A stretch of 45,630 nucleotides of DNA from Methanothermobacter sp. GTDB lineage: Archaea; Methanobacteriota; Methanobacteria; Methanobacteriales; Methanothermobacteraceae. Below, in pieces: positions 28,718-38,125 of the stretch. Every line of letters starts with the position of its first letter. Position 1 is the first letter of the stretch. The DNA lies in assembly GCF_030055425.1 (NCBI RefSeq), contig NZ_JASFYE010000007.1, forward strand, positions 1 to 45,630, read 5' to 3'. The notes beneath the pieces are model-generated. The model was not told the origin of the DNA. It made no database searches and saw only the letters and a program-made list of their open reading frames with translations. The translations under genes and the position numbers were made by a program.

Positions 28718-29275
28718 ATGGAGAGTATATGCTACTTTGAAAGACCGGGTAAGGAGAACACTGAAAGGGTCCTTGAACTTGTTAAGGAAAGGGCAGATAA
28801 ACTGGGGATCAGGGACTTTGTGGTGGCCTCGGTATCCGGTGAAACAGCACTCAGGTTATCTGAGATGGTTGAGGGAAACATTGTTTCTGTAACACACCAC
28901 GCCGGTTTCAGGGAAAAGGGCAAACTTGAACTTGAACCCGAGATGAGGGAGAAACTGATTGAAAGGGGCGTCAGTGTATATGCAGGTTCACATGCACTCA
29001 GCGGTGTTGGAAGGGGGATATCAAATAAGTTCGGTGGAGTCACACCTGTTGAGGTAATGGCTGAAACCCTCAGGATGGTTTCACAGGGCTTCAAGGTGTG
29101 TGTTGAGATATCGATAATGGCAGCCGACGCCGGCCTCATCCCTGTTGACAGGGAGGTCATAGCCATAGGCGGAACGGCATGGGGCGCTGACACGGCCATG
29201 GTACTCACACCGGCACATATGAACAGCGTATTTGACCTGAGAATCCATGAGATCATTGCAGTGCCAAGGCCATAA
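28718..29275 (+). CDS. Pyruvate kinase C-terminal domain-like protein
   Basis: A 185-residue stand-alone alpha/beta protein resembling the C-terminal domain of pyruvate kinase: [48 protein letters not shown] and [24 protein letters not shown]. In pyruvate kinase this domain binds regulators; the free-standing archaeal versions have no established role. ATG 28718 has GGTGGT seven bases upstream; in-frame GTGs at 28703, 28706 and 28715 lie in or next to that site. Single gene ahead of the ftsZ locus, with a 231-base gap after it. Confidence 0.82.
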   Translation: MESICYFERPGKENTERVLELVKERADKLGIRDFVVASVSGETALRLSEMVEGNIVSVTHHAGFREKGKLELEPEMREKLIERGVSVYAGSHALSGVGRGISNKFGGVTPVEVMAETLRMVSQGFKVCVEISIMAADAGLIPVDREVIAIGGTAWGADTAMVLTPAHMNSVFDLRIHEIIAVPRP

Positions 29276-29506
29276 CCCGGTACCTTCAAGGTATGGGTGG
29301 GTTGCCGGAATTCATGATTTTCATGGTCCGGTGACCATACCATAATTCCATTTTGCCCCAACATTGTACCGGTATTTTCAGAGGTCACAGAAACTGATTT
29401 TTAATTTTGATCGGGACCCATGGGGTCATTGGTGCCGCTTTAACCGTTGCTTTTAAATATGTCTTATCACAATAACATATTTCATAGATAAATGTGGGGG
29501 TAGTAA
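29276..29506. promoter_or_regulatory. Hairpin-rich gap and ftsZ promoter
   Basis: Gene-free 231 bases. Three inverted repeats: ATGGTC-CGGT-GACCAT at 29323-29338 (6-bp stem), nested inside GGTATGG (29290-29296) with CCATACC (29335-29341), and GACCC-ATG-GGGTC at about 29415-29427. A TATA-like TTTTAAATAT at about 29451-29460 fits an ftsZ promoter, with GGGGG six bases before its TTG start. The hairpins lie upstream of that promoter and could be a terminator, operator or small RNA. Confidence 0.5.
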
Positions 29507-30652
29507 TTGAAATTCATTAACGATGCCATAAAGGAATCTGAGAAAAGGGAAAAGCCATCTTCCATCTCAATGAACTCAGAAATCGACCAGGAACTTCGGG
29601 AAATAATCGAAAATAGCAGGGCAAAGATATACGTTGTTGGGACCGGCGGGGCGGGTAACAACACCGTAACAAGGCTCAGTGAAATAGGAGTTGAGGGTGC
29701 TGAGACAATAGCCATTAACACAGATGCCCAGGACCTCTTCTACACGGTTGCTAACCGGAAACTTCTCATAGGAAGGAATGTATGCGGGGGTCTTGGTGCA
29801 GGTGGTGTCCCTGAAGTTGGAGAGGAATGTGCCGAGGAAAGTGAGGATGATATCCGCAGGGAGCTTGAAGGGGCTGACATGGTCTTTGTGACCTGCGGTC
29901 TTGGGGGAGGCACAGGAACCGGATCGGCACCTGTGATATCCAAGCTGGCCAAAAAGGCCGGTGCACTCACAATAGCAGTTGCAACCATGCCCTTCAGTGC
30001 AGAGGGCCTTAAAAGAAGGGAGAATGCTGAGAAGGGTCTAGAGAAACTTCAGAGTGCTGCTGATACCGTGATAGTGATCCCCAATGACAAGCTTCTCGAG
30101 GTTGCACCCAACCTTCCCCTCAACAAGGCATTCATGGTTGCAGATGAAATCCTTGGAAGGGCTGTCAAGGGTATAACGGAACTCATAACCAGGCCAGGTC
30201 TTGTGAGCCTTGACTTTGCTGATGTGAGGAGCATAATGAAGGGCTCAGGAATGGCAATGATTGGAATGGGTGAAGCCGAAGCAGGTGACAGGGCCCTTGA
30301 ATCAGTTTACGAGGCTCTTAACAGCCCGCTGCTTGATCTGGACATATCCAATGCAAAGGGTGCACTTATAAATATCTCTGGAAGCTCCGACCTGACACTT
30401 CAGGAGGCCGAAAGGATAGTTGAGGTTGTTGCCGAGGAACTGGATCCCGATGCAAACATAATATGGGGTGCGCAGATTCAGGATGAACTGCAGAACGTTA
30501 TAAGAACAACGATTGTTGTTGCTGGTGTGAGGTCACCGTACATATACGGCTCACATGGTTCTGCAGAAAAGGAGTTCTTCGAGGAAAAACAGCGGGAGAA
30601 GGACTCTGTGGATGAGTCTGTCCTGGAAGAATTTATAGATGGAGTATTCTGA
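29507..30652 (+). CDS. ftsZ: Cell division GTPase FtsZ
   Basis: Tubulin-like GTPase forming the division ring. The 381-residue protein has an N-terminal tail of about 38 residues, then [17 protein letters not shown] (41-57), the signature [10 protein letters not shown] (133-142), ATMPFSAEG and [15 protein letters not shown]; the C-terminal half is complete. It is an FtsZ1-type archaeal protein. The start is TTG 29507 with a GGGGG site 6 bases upstream. It precedes secE and the ribosomal protein operon with a promoter in between, so it is likely a separate transcript. Confidence 0.96.
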   Translation: MKFINDAIKESEKREKPSSISMNSEIDQELREIIENSRAKIYVVGTGGAGNNTVTRLSEIGVEGAETIAINTDAQDLFYTVANRKLLIGRNVCGGLGAGGVPEVGEECAEESEDDIRRELEGADMVFVTCGLGGGTGTGSAPVISKLAKKAGALTIAVATMPFSAEGLKRRENAEKGLEKLQSAADTVIVIPNDKLLEVAPNLPLNKAFMVADEILGRAVKGITELITRPGLVSLDFADVRSIMKGSGMAMIGMGEAEAGDRALESVYEALNSPLLDLDISNAKGALINISGSSDLTLQEAERIVEVVAEELDPDANIIWGAQIQDELQNVIRTTIVVAGVRSPYIYGSHGSAEKEFFEEKQREKDSVDESVLEEFIDGVF

Positions 30653-30685
30653 TATTCTTCCATACACCCCCACATCAATGAAAAC

Positions 30686-30701
30686 ATTTATAAATCTTGA
30701 A
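30686..30701 (+). promoter_or_regulatory. secE-spt5-L11 promoter (TATA element)
   Basis: ATTTATAAATCTTGAA, containing TTTATAAA, lies about 90 bases before secE. An identical 16-base sequence occurs before the L1 gene at 31972-31987, arguing that both are real promoter elements. Confidence 0.6.
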
Positions 30702-30774
30702 GGATAGATTACTCCATCACTCATCCCGATCATCATCCTTGTTTTTAATCATTATAAATTAGCGGGGATAAATC

Positions 30775-30954
30775 ATGAAATACAGGGATTCTGTTCTCAA
30801 TTTTATCAAGCAGTCAAAGAGGGTATTGAAGGTATCAAAGAAACCCACAAGGGAAGAATACCTCAACGTATCAAAGGTGACAGGCATCGGTATAATATTG
30901 ATAGGTGTAATAGGGTTCATAATAAGTATAATTGCCCAGTTACTGGGCGGCTGA
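30775..30954 (+). CDS. secE: Protein translocase subunit SecE (Sec61 gamma)
   Basis: A 59-residue single-span membrane protein, below usual ORF-length cut-offs. It has a basic amphipathic N-terminal half (FIKQSKRVLKVSKKPTREEY) followed by one hydrophobic helix (about 37-57, GIGIILIGVIGFIISIIAQLL), the classic SecE/Sec61-gamma layout. It clamps SecY in the translocon. Position between ftsZ and spt5/L11 is the conserved archaeal arrangement, which supports the call. GGGGA lies eight bases before ATG 30775. It is cotranscribed with spt5 (53-base gap). Confidence 0.93.
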   Translation: MKYRDSVLNFIKQSKRVLKVSKKPTREEYLNVSKVTGIGIILIGVIGFIISIIAQLLGG

Positions 30955-31007
30955 TTAACTCTTACTGAAAAGTCACAGTGAATTATATATATGAGGTTGT
31001 GTTCTTA

Positions 31008-31487
31008 ATGGAAGATAGTAAAAATTCCATCTATGCCCTCAAGACCTCTGTGGGTCAGGAGAAGAATGTGGCAAGGATGCTGGCCAGGAAGGTAAGGGAT
31101 AGTGGTATTGAGATAAACGCGATTCTTGTTCCAGAGTCCCTCAGGGGCTACATCCTTGTTGAGTCCTCGTCAAAAATCGACATGAGAAACCCTGCCATAA
31201 GGGTTCCCCACCTCAGGGGTGTTGTTGAGGGAAAAACCGAGGGCGAAGCAAAGATAGAGTTCGAGGAGGTTAAGAGGTTCCTCAAACCTGAGCCCATAAT
31301 ATCATCCATTAAGAAGGGCAGCATCGTTGAGCTGATCTCAGGGCCATTCAAGGGTGAAAGGGCAAAGGTTATCCGTATAGACGAATCCAGAGAGGAAGTT
31401 GTACTTGAACTCATAGAGGCTGCAGTGCCAATTCCTGTAACAGTTAAAGGTGATCAGATTAGAATAATACAAAAGGAGGCTGATTAA
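31008..31487 (+). CDS. spt5: Transcription elongation factor Spt5 (NusG-like)
   Basis: Archaeal Spt5 pairs with Spt4 on the RNA polymerase clamp to raise processivity. The 159-residue protein has the NGN domain (about 1-85, [29 protein letters not shown]-type motif) and a KOW domain (about 95-150, [23 protein letters not shown]). ATG 31008 has GAGGT ten bases upstream; a GTG ten codons earlier has no site and is rejected. Its stop overlaps the L11 start (TAATG), consistent with translational coupling. Confidence 0.95.
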   Translation: MEDSKNSIYALKTSVGQEKNVARMLARKVRDSGIEINAILVPESLRGYILVESSSKIDMRNPAIRVPHLRGVVEGKTEGEAKIEFEEVKRFLKPEPIISSIKKGSIVELISGPFKGERAKVIRIDESREEVVLELIEAAVPIPVTVKGDQIRIIQKEAD

Positions 31488-31969
31488 TGGCTAAAGAAAC
31501 CGTTGAAATTCTTATTGATGGTGGAAAAGCCACTCCAGGACCGCCACTGGGTCCTGCGATTGGTCCGCTTGGAATTAACATGATGCAGGTTGTTGAGGAG
31601 ATAAACCGCAAGACCGCGGATTTCGAGGGAATGAAGGTCCCGGTTAAGATCATAGTTGATACCGACACAAGGGACTTTGAGGTTGAGGTTGGTACGCCAC
31701 CAACAACCGCCCTGATCATGGATGAACTCAAGATCGAGAAGGGTTCACAGGACCCTGGTATGGACAAGATAGCAGACATATCCATGGAGCAGGTGCTGAA
31801 GATAGCAAGGATGAAGTTCGACGCCCTCCTCTCAAACGACTACAAACAGGCAGTCAAGGAGATCATGGGTACTTGCGTGAGCATGGGTGTAACAGTGAAC
31901 GGCAAGGACCCCCGGGAGGTTCAGAGGGAAGTTGATCAGGGAGTCTATGACGACCTCCTCACATCATAA
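31487..31969 (+). CDS. rpl11: Ribosomal protein L11 (uL11)
   Basis: Large-subunit protein of the GTPase-associated centre. The 160-residue protein begins [40 protein letters not shown], with the proline-rich N domain and a C-terminal rRNA-binding helical domain (about 70-140, [17 protein letters not shown]). GGAGG lies before its ATG and overlaps the end of spt5. First ribosomal protein of the L11-L1-L10-L12 group. Confidence 0.97.
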   Translation: MAKETVEILIDGGKATPGPPLGPAIGPLGINMMQVVEEINRKTADFEGMKVPVKIIVDTDTRDFEVEVGTPPTTALIMDELKIEKGSQDPGMDKIADISMEQVLKIARMKFDALLSNDYKQAVKEIMGTCVSMGVTVNGKDPREVQREVDQGVYDDLLTS

Positions 31970-31971
31970 AA

Positions 31972-31987
31972 ATTTATAAATCTTGAA
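31972..31987 (+). promoter_or_regulatory. Possible internal promoter before L1
   Basis: ATTTATAAATCTTGAA is identical to the element upstream of secE and would start transcription near 32000, about 45 bases before the L1 start. It suggests L1-L10-L12 can be transcribed apart from L11. Confidence 0.55.
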
Positions 31988-32047
31988 AATCACATAACTA
32001 ACCCCATCATATGAACTTATTTTTCGAAGTTCATGGAGGATTCAGAA

Positions 32048-32686
32048 ATGCAACAGGAGATTATGGAAGCGGTGAAGAAGGCCAAGGAACTTTCAAGGCC
32101 GAGAAACTTCACACAGTCCATGGATGTTATTCTTAACATCAAGGACCTTGACGTCAACAAACCAGAGAACAGGTTTGACGAGGAAGTTTCTCTACCCAAC
32201 GGTCGCGGTAAGGATGTTAAAATCGCCGTGATAGCCGATGGGGAACTGGCTCTCCAGGCTAAGAACGCTGGAGCCGACCTTGTGATAACCAAGGATGAAC
32301 TTGAAGAACTTGGCAAAAACCGAAAGGAAGCAAAGAAACTTGCCAACAGCTATGAATTCTTCGTGGCCCAGGCAGATATGATGCCCCTGGTGGGGCGGTT
32401 CCTTGGACCGGTTCTTGGACCCAGAAAGAAGATGCCAAAACCGGTGCCAGCAACAGTAAACCCGGAGCCCATACTCAAGAGACTCAGGGACACTGTCAAG
32501 GTGAGAATCAAGGACCAGCCTGTGGTTCACACCGTGGTTGGCACAGAGGATATGGATGATGAGAAACTTGCCGAGAACATAGAGGCGGTTCTGCAGACAA
32601 TTGACCGCAAACTTGAGAAGGGCAGAAACCAGCTTAAGTCCATGTATGTTAAAACAACCATGGGCCCGGTAGTGAGGGTGATTTAA
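32048..32686 (+). CDS. rpl1: Ribosomal protein L1 (uL1)
   Basis: L1-stalk protein; in methanogens L1 can also repress translation of its own mRNA (known from Methanococcus; not shown here). The 212-residue protein has family motifs [45 protein letters not shown] and the C-terminal domain ending [11 protein letters not shown] 32048 is chosen because GGAGGATT at 32036-32043 lies just upstream; the in-frame ATG 32033 overlaps that binding site. Confidence 0.96.
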   Translation: MQQEIMEAVKKAKELSRPRNFTQSMDVILNIKDLDVNKPENRFDEEVSLPNGRGKDVKIAVIADGELALQAKNAGADLVITKDELEELGKNRKEAKKLANSYEFFVAQADMMPLVGRFLGPVLGPRKKMPKPVPATVNPEPILKRLRDTVKVRIKDQPVVHTVVGTEDMDDEKLAENIEAVLQTIDRKLEKGRNQLKSMYVKTTMGPVVRVI

Positions 32687-33697
32687 ATGGCTCACGTGGC
32701 TGAATGGAAGAAGAAGGAGGTTCAGGAGCTCCAGGACCTCATCAAAAGTCATGAAGTGGTTGGTATAGCTAACCTTGCAGATATACCTGCAAGACAGCTA
32801 CAGAAGATGCGCCAGACACTCCGTGACAGTGCACTCATCAGAATGTCAAAGAAGACACTGATCAGCCTTGCCCTGGAAAAAGCTGGCAGAGAACTCGAAA
32901 ACGTTGATTCCCTCTCTGATTATATGGAGGGCCAGCCTGCACTCATATTCACCGATATGAACCCATTCAAACTCTTCAAGATTCTTGAGGACAGCAAAAC
33001 CCCTGCCCCTGCCAAGCCAGGCGCCATAGCCCCGGCAGATATAGTTGTCCCCAAGGGGGATACCGGCTTTGCCCCGGGCCCAATCCTGGGGGAGCTTCAG
33101 CAGATAGGAATCCCCGCCAAGATCGAGAAGGGAAAGATCGTGGTCTCAAATGACCACGTTGTTGTGAAGGCCGGGGAGGAGATACCCCCCAAGGTGGCAG
33201 GAATATTAACAAGGCTGGATATACAGCCACTTGAGGTTGGAATAGACCTCAGGGCAGCATACGAAAATCAGACAGTCTACACAGCAGACATCCTGACAAT
33301 AGATGATGAAAAAACTTTATCTGACATTCAGAAAGCATTTTCACAGGCATTTAACCTGTCAGTTAACGCAGTTATATACACACGCGAAACAATGCCTGCG
33401 ATTATCCAGAAGGCTGCTTCGAAGTCATTCAACCTTGCATACAATGCATCAATCCTCACCTCAGAGACCACTGATCTGCTGCTTGCAAAGGCCTATGCCC
33501 AGATGCTTGCACTGGCCGCTGCAGCTGCAGAGGTTAATGGTGAAGCAGTTGATGATGAACTGAGGGATAAATTGTCTTCAAGGGCAGCAGCACCCGCCCC
33601 TGAAGAGAAAGAGGAAGAGGTTGAAGAAGAAGCTGAAGAGGAAGAAGAAGAGGAAGAAGAGGATGCAGCCGCTGGTCTCGGCGCACTCTTCGGATAA
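32687..33697 (+). CDS. rpl10: Ribosomal protein L10 (uL10, P0)
   Basis: Stalk base protein that binds 23S rRNA and several L12 dimers. The 336-residue archaeal P0 type has the rRNA-binding N domain (about 1-110), the inserted P0 domain (about 110-185, [28 protein letters not shown]), long helices that bind L12, and an acidic Glu-rich tail ending in [10 protein letters not shown], the same ending as L12. It starts directly after the L1 stop (TTTAA ATG). Confidence 0.96.
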   Translation: MAHVAEWKKKEVQELQDLIKSHEVVGIANLADIPARQLQKMRQTLRDSALIRMSKKTLISLALEKAGRELENVDSLSDYMEGQPALIFTDMNPFKLFKILEDSKTPAPAKPGAIAPADIVVPKGDTGFAPGPILGELQQIGIPAKIEKGKIVVSNDHVVVKAGEEIPPKVAGILTRLDIQPLEVGIDLRAAYENQTVYTADILTIDDEKTLSDIQKAFSQAFNLSVNAVIYTRETMPAIIQKAASKSFNLAYNASILTSETTDLLLAKAYAQMLALAAAAAEVNGEAVDDELRDKLSSRAAAPAPEEKEEEVEEEAEEEEEEEEEDAAAGLGALFG

Positions 33698-33747
33698 ACA
33701 CTTTACTGGCATAGTTAACCTAAAAAATAAAAATTTGAGGTGATCAT

Positions 33748-34056
33748 ATGGAATACATATACGCAGCAATGTTACTGCACACAACCGGTAAGGAGATCAA
33801 CGAAGAAAACGTTAAAAGTGTCCTTGAAGCAGCAGGCGCTGAAGTGGATGATGCAAGGGTCAAGGCTCTAATAGCAGCCCTTGAAGATGTGGACATTGAA
33901 GAGGCAATGGAAACAACAGCTGTAGCAGCAGCACCTGCAGCAGCTGCAGCACCTGCAGCAGCAGCCGAAGAGGCTGAAGAAGAAGAGGAAGAAGAAGAGG
34001 AAGAAGAGGAAGCTGAAGAGGAAGCAGCAGCCGGTCTTGGCGCACTCTTCGGTTAA
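33748..34056 (+). CDS. rpl12: Ribosomal protein L12 (P1 stalk protein)
   Basis: A 102-residue acidic stalk protein: N-terminal dimer/L10-binding domain ([30 protein letters not shown]), an alanine-rich hinge, a Glu-rich stretch (about 70-92) and the translation-factor-binding end GLGALFG shared with L10. AGGTGAT lies three bases before ATG 33748. The low-complexity hinge and tail make antisense reading frames look long; they are not genes. Confidence 0.96.
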   Translation: MEYIYAAMLLHTTGKEINEENVKSVLEAAGAEVDDARVKALIAALEDVDIEEAMETTAVAAAPAAAAAPAAAAEEAEEEEEEEEEEEEAEEEAAAGLGALFG

Positions 34057-34074
34057 ACTCTTTTCTATTTTTCT
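34057..34074 (+). terminator. U-rich terminator after L12
   Basis: CTCTTTTCTATTTTTCTCT follows the L12 stop at about 34058-34076. Archaeal termination relies on T-tracts, and the next gene has its own TATA box. Confidence 0.5.
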
Positions 34075-34118
34075 CTGCCATAACAAATGGCAAAAAATTT
34101 ATTTTTCCTGATTGATTC

Positions 34119-34128
34119 TATTTATAAA
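34119..34128 (+). promoter_or_regulatory. alaS promoter TATA box
   Basis: ATTTATAAAA at about 34119-34128 lies 22-31 bases before ATG 34150, the expected distance from TATA box to transcription start. It implies a leaderless or nearly leaderless alaS mRNA, and rules out the longer frame from ATG 34087. Confidence 0.6.
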
Positions 34129-34149
34129 AAACTGTTTTCAATGATTACC

Positions 34150-36837
34150 ATGTCTCGTCAGCTTGAAGAACTGGGTTACAGAAAATATGAATGCGAGTCC
34201 TGTGGGAACACCTTCTGGTCAATAAGGGAACGCAGCACATGTGGGGATGCCCCCTGTGATGAATACGATTTTATAGGAAATCCCGCGACCTCGAGGAGCT
34301 ATGACCTGTACGAGATACAGGATGAATTCATAGAATTCTTCGCTGAAAGGGGCCATGAGCCCATCAGAAGATATCCGGTACTTGCAAAGCGCTGGCGGGA
34401 CGATGTCTTCCTTGTTGGAGCATCCATATACAACTTTCAGCCATGGGTGACATCAGGCCTTGTGAAGCCCCCTGCAAACCCCCTCGTGGTTGCACAGCCG
34501 TCAATAAGACTCAACGACGTTGATAACGTTGGAAGAACAGGTAGGCACCTCACATGCTTCACCATGGGGGGGCACCATGCATTCAACTCTGAGGATAACC
34601 CAGTTTACTGGGAAGAGGAGACAGTAAAGTACTGCCACGAATTTCTGACTCACATAGGCATAGATCCATCTGAGATAACCTTCATAGAATCCTGGTGGCA
34701 GGGCGGCGGAAATGAGGGGCCCTGTTATGAGGTCTGTGTCCGTGGCGTAGAACTGGCGACCCTCGTTTTTATACAGTACCGCACCCTCCCGGATGGTGGC
34801 AGGGAGGAGATCCCCCTCAAAATAGTTGACACCGGATATGGGCTTGAGAGATTTGCCTGGATATCCCAGGGGACACCAACAGCCTACGACGCATGCTTTG
34901 GCCCGGTAATTGAGAAGCTGATTGAACTGACAGGCGTGGAGGTCAAAGAGGAGATACTGGCAGAAAACGCCCGTGTGGCCGGTATGATGGATATAGAAAC
35001 CTATGCTGATCTCAGGGAACTTCGAAAAAGGGTTGCTGATAAACTTGGAATCTCAGCCACTGAACTTGAAAGTGCCGCGGCCCCCATGGAGTCCATTTAT
35101 GCCATAGCCGATCATACGCGCTGTCTCGCCTTCATGCTTGCAGATGGTGTCATACCCTCAAATGTCAAGGAGGGCTACCTTGCGAGGCTCATAATCCGGA
35201 GGACGCTTAGGCTCATGAAGGAACTCGGCATGAGGCAGTCCCTGAAGGATATAATGAACATTCAGGTGGAGTTCCTTGAGGGCCATTACCCTGAGATAAG
35301 GGAGCACCATGAACACATACTCAGCATCATAGACCTTGAGGAACACAGGTATGCAAAGACCGTGACAAGGGGCCGGAGGATTGTGGAGAAGACCATAAAA
35401 TACCTCAGGAAGGATAATAAGAGCGATATGCCCCTTGAAATCCTTATAAAACTATATGACTCCCATGGAATCCCCCCTGAAACCATAAAGGAGATAGCAG
35501 AGGAATCAGGGTTCAGTGTTAAAATCCCTGACAACTTTTACACCCTAGTTGCGGAGATGAATGAGGCTGAAACTGAAACCCCGGAGGAGGACCTTCATCT
35601 TGATTACCCCCAGACAGACCTCCTCTTCTATGAACGACCCGATGACCTGGAGTTCGAAGCCAGTGTGCTGGGGGTATATGAGGACGGCGTCATACTTGAT
35701 AGAACACTCTTTTACCCTGAAGGAGGAGGCCAGCCATCTGACACAGGATACATTGAGTCAGAAGGCTGCAGGATCCAGATAAAGCATGCAGAGAAGATAG
35801 GTAACGTTGTACTCCACAGGACAGATGACGAAATCTGCCTCAAAACAGGGGAAACTGCAAGGGGCCGCATTGATCCAGATAGAAGACTTCAGCTTACAAG
35901 GAACCACACGGCAACCCACCTGATAGTTGCAGCTGCAAGGAGGGTCCTTGGAGACCACATATGGCAGGCAGGGGCCCAGAAGGGTGTTAAGAGTTCAAGG
36001 ATAGACCTCTCACATTACAGGAGGATAACTCAGGAGGAACTTGATGAGATAGAGAGGCTGGCCAACGAATACGTCATGAGAAACATCCCCCTTGATGTCA
36101 GGTGGATGGACAGGGACATTGCAGAGAAAAGGTACGGATTCATACTCTACCAGGGGGGTGTTGTTCCTGGCTCCATGATAAGGGTCGTTGAGATTCCAGA
36201 GGTGGATGTACAGGCATGTGCCGGTACCCATGTTAAGAGAACCGGGGACATAGGCCTCATAATGATCAACCGGACCGAACGCATACAGGATGGTGTTGAG
36301 AGGATAGAATTCTCTGCAGGGGCATCGGCAATTGAACTCATGCAGAAAAACAGGGATATACTGAGGGAAAGTGCAGATGTATTCAAGGTAACACCATCAC
36401 AGCTTCCACGCACCTCTGAAAGATTCTTCACAGAGTGGAAGGCCCTTAGAAATGAGGTTTCACGCCTCAAGGAGGAAATGGCTTCACTCAAAATCCTGGA
36501 GGTAAGGGATAGGGTGGAGGACCTCAACGGCCTGAGGGTCATCATAGACACGGTTGAGGCTGACATGGATGAGATGAAGAACATGGCCCTTGAACTCACA
36601 GAATCAGTCGACGCAGTTGTCCTTGCAAATTTGGAGGGCCAGATAGTTGGCGCGGCCTCTGATGATGCGGTCGAGAGAGGTTTAAGGATAAATGAGGTTA
36701 TAGCATCAGCTTCAAGGGTCCTTGGAGGTGGAGGTGGCGGAAAGCCCCACCTTGCACAGGGAGCCGGTAAAGGAAAGGATAAAATCCATGAGGCCCTTGA
36801 GGAGGCAAGATCCTCACTTGAATCCTTCGGGGGATGA
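34150..36837 (+). CDS. alaS: Alanyl-tRNA synthetase, archaeal type
   Basis: Charges tRNA-Ala. The 895-residue protein begins SRQLEELGYRKYECESCGNTFWS, with the archaeal N-terminal Cys motif, followed by the class II catalytic domain (about 50-330, with FTMGGHHAFN and ESWWQGGGNEGPCYE), the tRNA-recognition region, an editing domain with the zinc site HTATH (about 595-600) and CAGTH (about 695), and a C-terminal DHHA1-type domain ending GGGGGGKPHLAQGAGK. No binding site precedes ATG 34150 or ATG 34141; the TATA box spacing favours 34150 as a leaderless start. The 63-base longer frame from 34087 is rejected. Confidence 0.96.
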   Translation: MSRQLEELGYRKYECESCGNTFWSIRERSTCGDAPCDEYDFIGNPATSRSYDLYEIQDEFIEFFAERGHEPIRRYPVLAKRWRDDVFLVGASIYNFQPWVTSGLVKPPANPLVVAQPSIRLNDVDNVGRTGRHLTCFTMGGHHAFNSEDNPVYWEEETVKYCHEFLTHIGIDPSEITFIESWWQGGGNEGPCYEVCVRGVELATLVFIQYRTLPDGGREEIPLKIVDTGYGLERFAWISQGTPTAYDACFGPVIEKLIELTGVEVKEEILAENARVAGMMDIETYADLRELRKRVADKLGISATELESAAAPMESIYAIADHTRCLAFMLADGVIPSNVKEGYLARLIIRRTLRLMKELGMRQSLKDIMNIQVEFLEGHYPEIREHHEHILSIIDLEEHRYAKTVTRGRRIVEKTIKYLRKDNKSDMPLEILIKLYDSHGIPPETIKEIAEESGFSVKIPDNFYTLVAEMNEAETETPEEDLHLDYPQTDLLFYERPDDLEFEASVLGVYEDGVILDRTLFYPEGGGQPSDTGYIESEGCRIQIKHAEKIGNVVLHRTDDEICLKTGETARGRIDPDRRLQLTRNHTATHLIVAAARRVLGDHIWQAGAQKGVKSSRIDLSHYRRITQEELDEIERLANEYVMRNIPLDVRWMDRDIAEKRYGFILYQGGVVPGSMIRVVEIPEVDVQACAGTHVKRTGDIGLIMINRTERIQDGVERIEFSAGASAIELMQKNRDILRESADVFKVTPSQLPRTSERFFTEWKALRNEVSRLKEEMASLKILEVRDRVEDLNGLRVIIDTVEADMDEMKNMALELTESVDAVVLANLEGQIVGAASDDAVERGLRINEVIASASRVLGGGGGGKPHLAQGAGKGKDKIHEALEEARSSLESFGG

Positions 36838-36879
36838 ATTTGAGATCTGTAAAATAACGGTTCTTGTCGTTGTCTGGTG

Positions 36880-38124
36880 ATGAATTTGAGGAGGACCATC
36901 TCAGAAATAAATGAGAGGATAATGGATGGTGAAGCAACCGTTTTAACAGCCGGGGAACTCAAGGAGCTGGTTCTCAACGATGAGGCCCCATCTGCAGAGG
37001 AGATCGACGTGGTAACAGCGGCCACCTGCGGGGTAATGTCCGGGACAGCAGCGGTCATGCATTTCAGGGTATCTGAACCGGGTTCATTCAGGAAGGCTGT
37101 TTCAGTTGAACTGAATGGTATACCAGCATATCCCGGCCCGTGTCCAAATGAAAACCTGGGTTCAGTGGACATCTTCATTTATGGGACAGCCAGAAGCGTC
37201 AGGGACCCGGAATATGGTGGTGGATTTCTTCTCAGGGACCTTCTCATTGGATCTGAGGTTGATGTGACTGTAAAGTCAGAGGATGGAACTTTCATTGAAT
37301 CCACAGTTACCCTGAAGGATATTGAAACAGCGAGGATAATAGGGACAAGGATGGCATTCAGAAACTACACAGCCTTCGTAAATCCATCCGATAAACCTGT
37401 AAGATCCATATTCAATGCATTTGAAATGCCGCCCCACTGCGGGGGCCTCTCATTCTCAGGGTGCGGTGACATCAATCCCATTGAAAATGATCCTGCGATG
37501 GAGGCCATCAGGAGGGGAACCAGGGTACTCTTAAATGGTGCCAGGGGCCTTGTGCTGGGTGAGGGTACAAGGAGCAGTCCTGAAAGACCAAATCTCATGC
37601 TGAGCGGGGACCTGCATGATATGAAACCTGATTACATTGGGGGCTTCAGGACAGCCGCGGGACCCGAGATATTCAACACCATCGCAGTTCCGCTGCCTGT
37701 GACATCTGAGAGGGCCTTTGAGAGACTGCTGGTTCTTAATTCAGATATAGGGCTACCTGTTGCCGATGTTAGGGATCGTTCAAGGATAATCCATGAGCTG
37801 ACATATGCGGATACATGGGCTGGTGACGAGAGACCCACCTATAACCCTGAAAGGTGTGCTGACTGCCTCCCATGCCTGGCAGCAGAGAGGTGCCCAACCC
37901 ATGCAATAGACCATGGAGTGGACCTTCATAAATGTTTTGGCTGCGGTGTATGTGCCTTCTCATGTCCCTATGGGGCGTATGAGATGGATACAGGTGAGGT
38001 CAGGATTGGTGATAGGTCAGTACCCATCGTATGCAGACAGTCAGACAGGGTGAGGGCATCCAGACTTGCCCTTGAACTCAAGGAACTCGTAGAAAAGGGT
38101 AATTTCCTCATAGGGGGGTGTTAG
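36880..38124 (+). CDS. DUF39-ferredoxin protein (methanogenesis marker 16-like)
   Basis: A 414-residue protein. Residues about 1-330 form a DUF39 domain (LTAGELKELV, VVTAATCGVMSGTAAVMHF, GGLSFSGCGDINPIENDP). DUF39 proteins with ferredoxin partners act in archaeal homocysteine synthesis by sulfur transfer to aspartate semialdehyde (family knowledge). The C-terminus (about 335-385) is a two-cluster ferredoxin: CADCLPCLAAERCP and CFGCGVCAFSCP. A fused DUF39-ferredoxin with these eight Cys matches the methanogen-only marker family I recall as Mmp16. The start is uncertain: ATG 36880 lacks a clear site, and TTG 36886 follows GGTGAT. It ends at the thiI start, suggesting coupling and shared sulfur chemistry. 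Confidence 0.8.
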   Translation: MNLRRTISEINERIMDGEATVLTAGELKELVLNDEAPSAEEIDVVTAATCGVMSGTAAVMHFRVSEPGSFRKAVSVELNGIPAYPGPCPNENLGSVDIFIYGTARSVRDPEYGGGFLLRDLLIGSEVDVTVKSEDGTFIESTVTLKDIETARIIGTRMAFRNYTAFVNPSDKPVRSIFNAFEMPPHCGGLSFSGCGDINPIENDPAMEAIRRGTRVLLNGARGLVLGEGTRSSPERPNLMLSGDLHDMKPDYIGGFRTAAGPEIFNTIAVPLPVTSERAFERLLVLNSDIGLPVADVRDRSRIIHELTYADTWAGDERPTYNPERCADCLPCLAAERCPTHAIDHGVDLHKCFGCGVCAFSCPYGAYEMDTGEVRIGDRSVPIVCRQSDRVRASRLALELKELVEKGNFLIGGC

Positions 38125-38125
38125 T

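Noticed and set aside
32033-32047. ATG 32033 as start of L1
   Set aside because: It overlaps the GGAGGATT binding site of ATG 32048, the family start.
33578-34093. Minus-strand leucine/phenylalanine-rich frames near L10 and L12
   Set aside because: Antisense of Glu/Ala-rich stalk-protein tails.
36147-37178. 343-codon minus-strand reading frame
   Set aside because: Antisense across the end of alaS and start of the DUF39 gene; Ser/Thr-rich with no family motif.
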